Positions 57,814-64,000 of a DNA stretch of 64,000 bases are shown in pieces (positions within the stretch are counted from its first letter, which is position 1; every line of letters begins with the position of its first letter). The notes under the pieces are model-generated. The model ran no database searches, was not told where the DNA came from, and saw only the letters and a program-made list of their open reading frames with translations. The DNA lies in NCBI GenBank assembly GCA_018894105.1, contig CM032120.1, positions 33,750,710 through 33,814,709 on the forward strand. The letters are read 5' to 3'. The DNA is from Jacaranda mimosifolia. Its lineage: Eukaryota; Streptophyta; Magnoliopsida; Lamiales; Bignoniaceae. The position numbers and the translations under genes are program-made.

Positions 57814-59394
57814 CAAAAGACTAACTTCACAGGATTCATTATTGGCTCCATCAGCATGGATTTGCCATATAGCTGAGCTGACACTATTTTTCTTCTCAGT
57901 GTAAAAATATTAAGGCCCGTTTTGTCTGTCTTGATAAATAATTCAAATTGGAAATCTGATCATCTGAAATCAGATTTTTTTTTTTTAATTTTATATATGT
58001 TTGGTATGTTTAAATGAATTTGAGTAAAGTGGTTTCTTGATTCCTGAAATGGGGAATTATATTGTAGGTAGTAACCATAATACCAATTTCAATAAGGTAT
58101 TCTAACTATTTGTGCCACTTTTATCCGTAATATATTTTTATATCATATATAGTACCCATATATTTCATATGCTAATACAATAATATATACTTATTTAAAC
58201 ATTGTTTTATCATTTATGTTCTAAATTTGATAATATCTTATTAATGCATTGTTATCAACAATTAATCATTTTATTATAATAATAATAATAATATCAATTA
58301 TAGATTAGATATTAATTTTTTTTTAATATTAACATAATTTTGCTGACAAGATATAAAATGTTAATATGTTAATATAATTATTTCAAATATCATATTACTA
58401 TTTCTGTTAATTATAATAAGTGCTTTAACAACATATCCTTTTTGAATTTATTAATGTACCGTTGGTGATTACATTATTATATATAATAATAAATCAATTA
58501 AACTCAACTGTAAAAGCAACTTTTATGTAAATTCTATAGTTACTATCTGCAGCTATACAACAATGAATTAAATGAATTACTAACTACTTTCTAAGTAAGT
58601 AGTTATAAAAATTAATGAATATTCAACGGTTGTGGGCTGTGTTGATGGAGGGACAATATATAAATGGGTAAGGTGGAATGTGTGGGGTGGTGGTGTTGGT
58701 TAGACAGAAACCTTTTGGGCTTTCATTTTTTTTTTTTTTCAATGCTTTAGTGGTGAATGAAAAGTTCTGGTTTATATTTGATTTGACCACTTCCAAATAA
58801 TAATAATGAGAACTATATGTGGAAGTTACTTTTGTATGGTAAACTATAGTTATATATATAGCCTGTTTCATCACCTGGAACTGGTTAAGGTTGAATTCAG
58901 AACTATTCTTTTGCTTTTATTGCATGCATATGGGTTTTTTTATTATAAAAATATTTCTTTTTATCTCATAGACTCATACTTATAGGTTTTGGAACTAATT
59001 TTAATTTATTGTTGATCATTTCATGGAGTTAGATTGTAAAAAGTGAGGTAAATTAACTTTTTTCGTTACATATATATGCCTTCTGTTGTGTGTCTCTTTA
59101 AACCTTCTTTTTAAATTTGGATTTCTCGACAGAGTAATTAAGGAGACAATTGATTTGTTATATTGCTGCATTTAAAAATCTAGCGCAACAGCTTGAAGTT
59201 TAGTGTTTTGATATTTTGAAATACTCATTTTTCTCCCCACAAGCACAGGGACATGATGCAGGTAGTCAACATAAATCTCTAACTTCTCCACTAGGAAGAT
59301 CTTCAAGTGCCAGCAGTGAAGCTCTTCATTAGTTACTTATTTGTAGTGTTTACTTACATGGGAAACTAAGTTGAACGTTTTAGTAATTGTAGAT

Positions 59395-59505
59395 TATGAT
59401 GTTGACGTTTTTGAAGATATTGATGTTTTGGATGATGTTGATGTTGATTTTTTTGAGAATGATGATGTTTTTGAGGATGTTGATGTTTTTGAGACTTTAT
59501 TTTAA
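59395..59505 (+). repeat. GATGTTGATG-type tandem repeat
   Basis: Repeats of GATGTTGATGTTTTTGAGGAT and variants, with periods of 18-24 bases. Confidence 0.7.
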
Positions 59506-59947
59506 TAGATTGATTTTAGAATCAATTGATTGTGTTGAATTTTGATAATGGATCTATTGGCAGGTATATGAAATGGCATATAGGGATATTTGAAAATTAA
59601 CCAAAAAAATTAGTTTTAAAAAAATTATTGTGGTGGTTGTAAAACCCCACTAAAATAAATCCATTTTTTGATTGAATACACACTTCAATAATAGCGGGGG
59701 TTTAAAACCCCTGTTAAAATCATATGAAATAATATTTTTAAATAACAGTGGGAGTTTGAAACCCCCATTAGTATTTTATGAAATAATTTTTTTTTATAAC
59801 AGTGGGGGTTTCGCCACTATCGCTAAATAAAAAAAAACCCCGCAGAATAACTTGAATAGTTAGCGGGGGTCGTAACGGGAGTTGCTCAAAAACTCCATCT
59901 ATGATTTAGCAAGACATGTAACTGCGAGGGTTTCTTGAACCCCTGCT

Positions 59948-60626
59948 TAGGGATGTAAACGAGTCGAGCTCGAGCTCGAGCTTGCCAAAATTGCAGGCTC
60001 GAGCTCGAGCTCGAGCTCGAGCCCAGCTTTTTGAGCTCGAGCTCGAGCTCGAGCTCATCGAGCCTGCTCTTAAGGGCTCGAGCTCGAGCTCGAGCTCGTC
60101 GAGCCTACTGAGCTCGAGCCGGCTCATCAGAAAATTTTAAATTAAATAAAAATATTAAATTATTAATATATCATAATTATTTAATAATAATTAATAAAAT
60201 AATTAAAATTATTATTATAAATTAAATATATATGAAATTATAATAATTACTATAATGATTTAAATTATAATATATTATAATTATTGATAAATTATTAATA
60301 ATTATTTAATTATATATATAAATATTTAAAATTCAAAAAAAAAAGTAAACTATTAATACATATTAATTAATATATAATAAATATTTAAAATTAGAAAAAG
60401 AAAGTAAATTATAATATATATATATTAATTATTTAATTAATATATAAAAAATATTTAAAAATATGAAAAAGCTCATGAGCCGGCTCATGAGCTTTTGAAC
60501 AACTAGAGATGAGCTCGAGCTCGACTCATGTTAAAGCTCGAGCTCGAAAAACTCGAGCTTGAGTCGAGCTATAATCGAGCCCGCTCATGAGGCTCATGAG
60601 CCGGCTCGACTCATCTTACACCCCTA
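59948..60626. mobile_element. hAT-type element E with GAGCTC/CTCGAG arrays
   Basis: The ends are TAGGGATGTAAACGAGTCGAGC at 59948 and, read inward from 60626, TAGGGGTGTAAGATGAGTCGAG. The flanking eight bases are identical, CCCCTGCT at 59940-59947 and 60627-60634. Both subterminal regions are made of alternating GAGCTC and CTCGAG palindromes; the left one has runs up to about 24 bases. The centre is almost pure A/T. It carries no gene and is nested inside the CACTA element. Confidence 0.93.
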
Positions 60627-60797
60627 CCCCTGCTGAAGGAATTACTGGGGGTTAAAAAACCCCGCTACATTTAATTTTGAACCCCGCTAAATTTAATTTT
60701 TTTTGTAGTGATTTTCAACGAAAGTACTTAAACAAGTGGATGTGAGCAATAGATGAAAAAAATAGAATCTAACATCTACTTTCGTTCATCAATAGCT

Positions 60798-61690
60798 TTA
60801 AGAGCCTAGGATGTTAATAAAAGAATAAGGTAAACTTTGTGAATCCCGTGTATAGTGAGAATTTAAGATATTTCTTAATTTCAAGCAGAACCATTTCCAA
60901 TTAGTATCGTTCTCAACATCAACAACTATATATGCTAATGTAAATAAATCATCACTGAAATCTTTAGACACAATACTAAATAAGTTCCCTTTGTACTTAT
61001 TTTTAATATGTACACCGTCTAAGAATATCAAGATCTGCATCCGCTAAGAAAGTCCACAAGGAAGACATTGAAACATATACAAATCGGGTCTGGGTAATTG
61101 AGTCAACTCATATTCTGCAACACTTCAAGGGTTTTTTTTGTGCACCCTTTCCTTGTAGAAGTTCGCATAGCAATTATCGATCTTACCCATGCTTTGTGAT
61201 ACCCAAGTTCCCTACCAGATTTCTCTATGAATATAGCCAAAAGGACGACTCTCCTCTCAATCTGATCTTAATATTGTTAGCAAACCCAAGTAGAATCAAC
61301 CTTAGAATGTCCCATCTCCTGAAAATTAGTATCACCACATGTGTGCTCCAGATTGTCGAATGCCAAATAATTTGTCAGCCTCATGTCTCAAAGCATAAAC
61401 TAGTCATTTGCAAGTTTTATCATTGTAAAACTACTATGATTTTTTTGCTATTATTTCTCTTGTACACGAGGACCAAATGATGGCAATAACATATTTTTTA
61501 AATTAACTCTAATCCTGTACTCCTCAACATCCTTAAATATTTTACCCTCTCCATGAATGCAATGACTCCAGTCATCTATTGAGTTCTTCTGTGAAGTTAG
61601 TTTGTATTGGAATTTCCTAGTAGAAACAATATCTTCGTCTAATGCACTCCTTAGAACTATTGCACTATTAATTAAAAGATTAAATAACAA
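60798..61690 (-). pseudogene. Mutator-like transposase remnant
   Basis: The frame at 61040-60798 reads LIFLDGVHIKNKYKGNLFSI, then LAYIVVDVENDTNWKWFCLK, the MULE transposase core. Here the DGxHxKxKYKG block contains the first catalytic aspartate, and AyxVVDxENDxxWxWF is the downstream family block. Higher coordinates (61690-61060) give decayed upstream parts, GEGKIFKDVEEYRIRV and ALRHEADKLFGI. Stops and frame changes separate them, and the C-terminal SWIM zinc-finger region was not found. No Mutator termini could be paired around it. Confidence 0.75.
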
Positions 61691-64000
61691 ACATCATATT
61701 TACTATAGTAAAATGTGTTAATACATTAATACTGAGTATGCATCAAATAATATTAATAATTCAACAATAAATACTGAAATACGCAAATGAAGGTTTCAAT
61801 ATGCTGATGTGGTACTACTATTGAAGAAATAGGTACTTTGTTCATCAATGTAGTATTAGTTATATAAATGAAGTATTACCAAACATGTAATTGTCTTGTC
61901 TTCCATGCCAAAACTTTTATCATGTCAATAATGATCATTTTCAAGCAAAATCTTCTCACAAGATTAATAGTTACCTCGATTAGACTTATGCTATAGTTGA
62001 TTGACAAGATGTGTAGCTCGCCGTTATAAACAGATAACTCTCTCTAATTGTTGAACTTGGCCTCCTTTACCACTGGTAGACATTTTTCAATTTATTAGAA
62101 ATGAAAAAATATAAAAATTGATTACACAGGTGGTAGAAATTGGCAATACGTAAAAATAATAAACAAAGGTGATGGCGGAGATCATCATGGTAGCATTACG
62201 GGTGTTCATGGTTCGATTTGAGTTTTAGAACAAAAACCCAACCGATCCGAACTTTATAATATTAGTTTGATTCTTATTATAAATTCGTTCCAAACCAATC
62301 CACTTTAAATCAGTTTGAATTGGATCAATTAATTCAATTTTTCAATTTAAATTTTTAACTAGAATATTGGACAAGCTACTATTAACAATGAAATTAATTT
62401 AATTAATCAATTTATAAATTTCATTTGCAATCATACTATTATTGACCTTGTAGAATTGAGTTAAATTATGTAAGAATGCATAAGCTACAAAATTATAAGT
62501 CCACAATAATCATCTTTTTTTGCACTTCGTGTGATTGATTTGATCGTGTGGATTGGATAGTCAGTGATTTGAAGCTGCGTGGATAGAAAATTATTTGCAA
62601 GTTAAGAGAATTTCCTAAGAAAGCTTATTTCCGCTCAAATTAAATATAGGCAGACCCCTCTTATTTTTCCCACTTCTAGACTTGGCAAAATATTACCCAT
62701 ACCCGTGGGTACCCAAAAAAATAAGGGTAAAAGGCCTTATATTTCCAATCCAATAAAATACGGGTAATATTACCCATACCCAAATTACCTGCCCTTTTTT
62801 TGTCTAACCTGTGGGTACCCATGGGTTACCCATATGTATATTTTAAAAAAAATTTAATCTAAATTTTAATTTTGGAATTTTACAAATAAAAAAAATTACA
62901 ACAAACTAAATTAATGTATACCCTAAAGCAACACCCTAGATACAAAATAGTGTATAACAAAAAGCCATTCCCAAATAGCAGCCACCTATGTAGTCAAGTG
63001 ATGAATGATTTGTTGTGCATATTCCATGGATGTAACATCTCGTTCTACAAAGACAACAATGTTTAAGTGATATTTAAATTTTTAATTCAAAAAACTTTGG
63101 CATATAATGAAATTTAAACTTGAATTTTTAAATATAATGTACCTTAAATGTGATGGATTTTGAATACTTAAGTTGTAAGGTTTAAACTACAACATTATTA
63201 ATATGCTTTAAGTATGTAGCACGCAAATTGGGAGGTGTCTACTCCCGTTTGAGGTGTTACCCATTCTATACCACAAGCTCTCTGAATAACATAAAGTAAA
63301 GTTCTTAAAATCTAAAGTATTTAACTTCTACAAGACATCCATCAGAAGTTCAACTTAGAACCAAAGTATCATGAATCACATTTAGCACTTCCACCACATT
63401 CATTAAATTGATGTCAGTATTTCTATGAATACAATCTGCATTTTTATACATTCATTGGATTCATTAACTCATGTGTCATGTGGATCACTCGTGCTTATCT
63501 GGGGTGAAGAATGGAAGATAACAGTAAAACAACATAAGTTTGAATGACTTAGTGAGATATTTTAGCAATAACAACAAAATGACAATTTTTTCAAATATTA
63601 TACAGGAAACAAGTAGAAGCATTAGTCTCCAAAAGTCGTGAGAGAATATTTTAGTCAAAATTTTAGGTGATCCATCCAACCACCGCCCAATACCAGCGAT
63701 GAGACTTCGCAAACCTCACTGTCTGTTTATAGAGATTTAAATCTAAAATACGGCAAAAGGGGTCGACATGACATTTGAACAATCATTTGATTTTTATCAA
63801 ACATTCTAGCCTTGAAACGCAAGCCTCACGCATATCAATTATTTTTACAATCTTGCTGTTGGTGGTTCTCCTACCTTGTCACTCTACTTTTGAAAACACG
63901 AAAGTCCTTATCCCTCCAATTTTTTAGTGATCGGCTCGGACAATCAATCAATCATTAGGCATGGCTAGTCGCATGCCATATCCCCCTTATAGACAACTAC
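61691..64000. other. Unassigned sequence with partial repeats
   Basis: No supported gene. GGGTGTTCATGGTTCGATTTG at about 62200 and TTACCCATACCCGTGGGTACCC at about 62694-62720 look like single ends of hAT-type elements, but no partner ends or target duplications were found. A minus-strand open frame at 63485-63712 has no recognisable domain. Confidence 0.4.

Larger units (their letters stand above)
56284..59620. other. Interior of the CACTA element without recognised genes
   Basis: AT-rich, intron-like sequence. It includes (TA)n at about 57299-57326 and (CCCTTT)n at 57777-57806. At about 59245-59330 a possible exon end reads SLTSPLGRSSSASSEALH then stop, unassigned. From 59395 to 59505 there is a GATGTTGATGTTTTTGA-type tandem repeat encoding aspartate-rich sequence. 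Confidence 0.45.
55440..60710. mobile_element. CACTA-type element carrying a host gene fragment
   Basis: The right end reads TTTTTTTTGTAGTG, the complement of CACTACAAAAAAAA. The left end reads CATTACAAAAAAT, the same motif with one substitution. The three bases outside each end are ATT (55437-55439 and 60711-60713), the 3-bp target duplication of CACTA/EnSpm elements. Subterminal regions carry repeated GYGGGGGTT and AACCCCNC motifs in both orientations (55470-55590 and 59630-59940 plus 60635-60690). There is no CACTA transposase. The interior holds a GC-rich block, an exon resembling MAP70, microsatellites, and a nested hAT element. Confidence 0.85.

Noticed and set aside
59906..60127. Minus-strand open frame rich in Leu-Glu, Ser and Ala-Arg repeats
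   Set aside because: It is the translation of the GAGCTC/CTCGAG arrays of hAT element E; repetitive DNA of this kind stays open in several frames.
62195..62830. Two sequences resembling single hAT ends
   Set aside because: No matching opposite ends or 8-bp duplications were found, so they are mentioned only in the description of that region.

Overview
This window is plant nuclear DNA, most likely from a eudicot. It is AT-rich, carries one intact gene, a nucleotide-sugar transporter close to Arabidopsis GONST4/GFT1, and is otherwise built mostly of nested and decayed transposable elements. No rRNA, tRNA, CRISPR or bacterial-type operon was seen. All identities come from reading the sequence by eye; no search, alignment score or base-composition calculation was run.

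Layout. 1-745: one end of a copia LTR on the minus strand, continuing off the left edge. 1936-3336: a non-autonomous Mutator-like element with a perfect 9-bp target duplication and a GC-rich insert. 6968-8017 (minus): the intact GDP-fucose transporter gene. 10084-10660: a dispersed repeat carrying a 295-bp Helitron; an unoccupied relative of the same site lies at about 53040. 11540-25839: a CACTA-like element made of ~245-bp tandem units, split by a 12.2-kb Ty3/gypsy element of the Tat lineage (12264-24469) that has two RNase H domains and an antisense gene behind pol. 25871-37760: a 38-40-bp tandem array split by a 9.8-kb Ty1/copia element (27123-36963).

37851-43000 is mostly unrecognised, with two faint Myb/SANT-like remnants. 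44327-47885 holds three hAT elements of different families. 47927-50260 (minus) is a decayed PIF/Harbinger transposon with both its Myb/SANT gene and its DDE transposase gene. 51330-52700 (minus) is a second Tat-type gypsy fragment that has lost reverse transcriptase. 54270-55294 is another hAT element. 55440-60710 is a CACTA-type element with an exon resembling the microtubule-associated protein MAP70 family inside it and a hAT element made of alternating GAGCTC/CTCGAG units (59948-60626). 60798-61690 (minus) is a Mutator transposase remnant. The rest to 64000 shows only partial repeats.

Only the transporter looks able to make a functional protein. The transposon genes are broken by stops, frameshifts, catalytic substitutions or internal deletions. 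Insertion boundaries are unusually well supported: exact target duplications were found for the 9-bp Mutator-like, 5-bp copia, 3-bp CACTA and several 8-bp hAT insertions, and the gypsy duplication differs at one base of five. This lets the nesting order be read directly.
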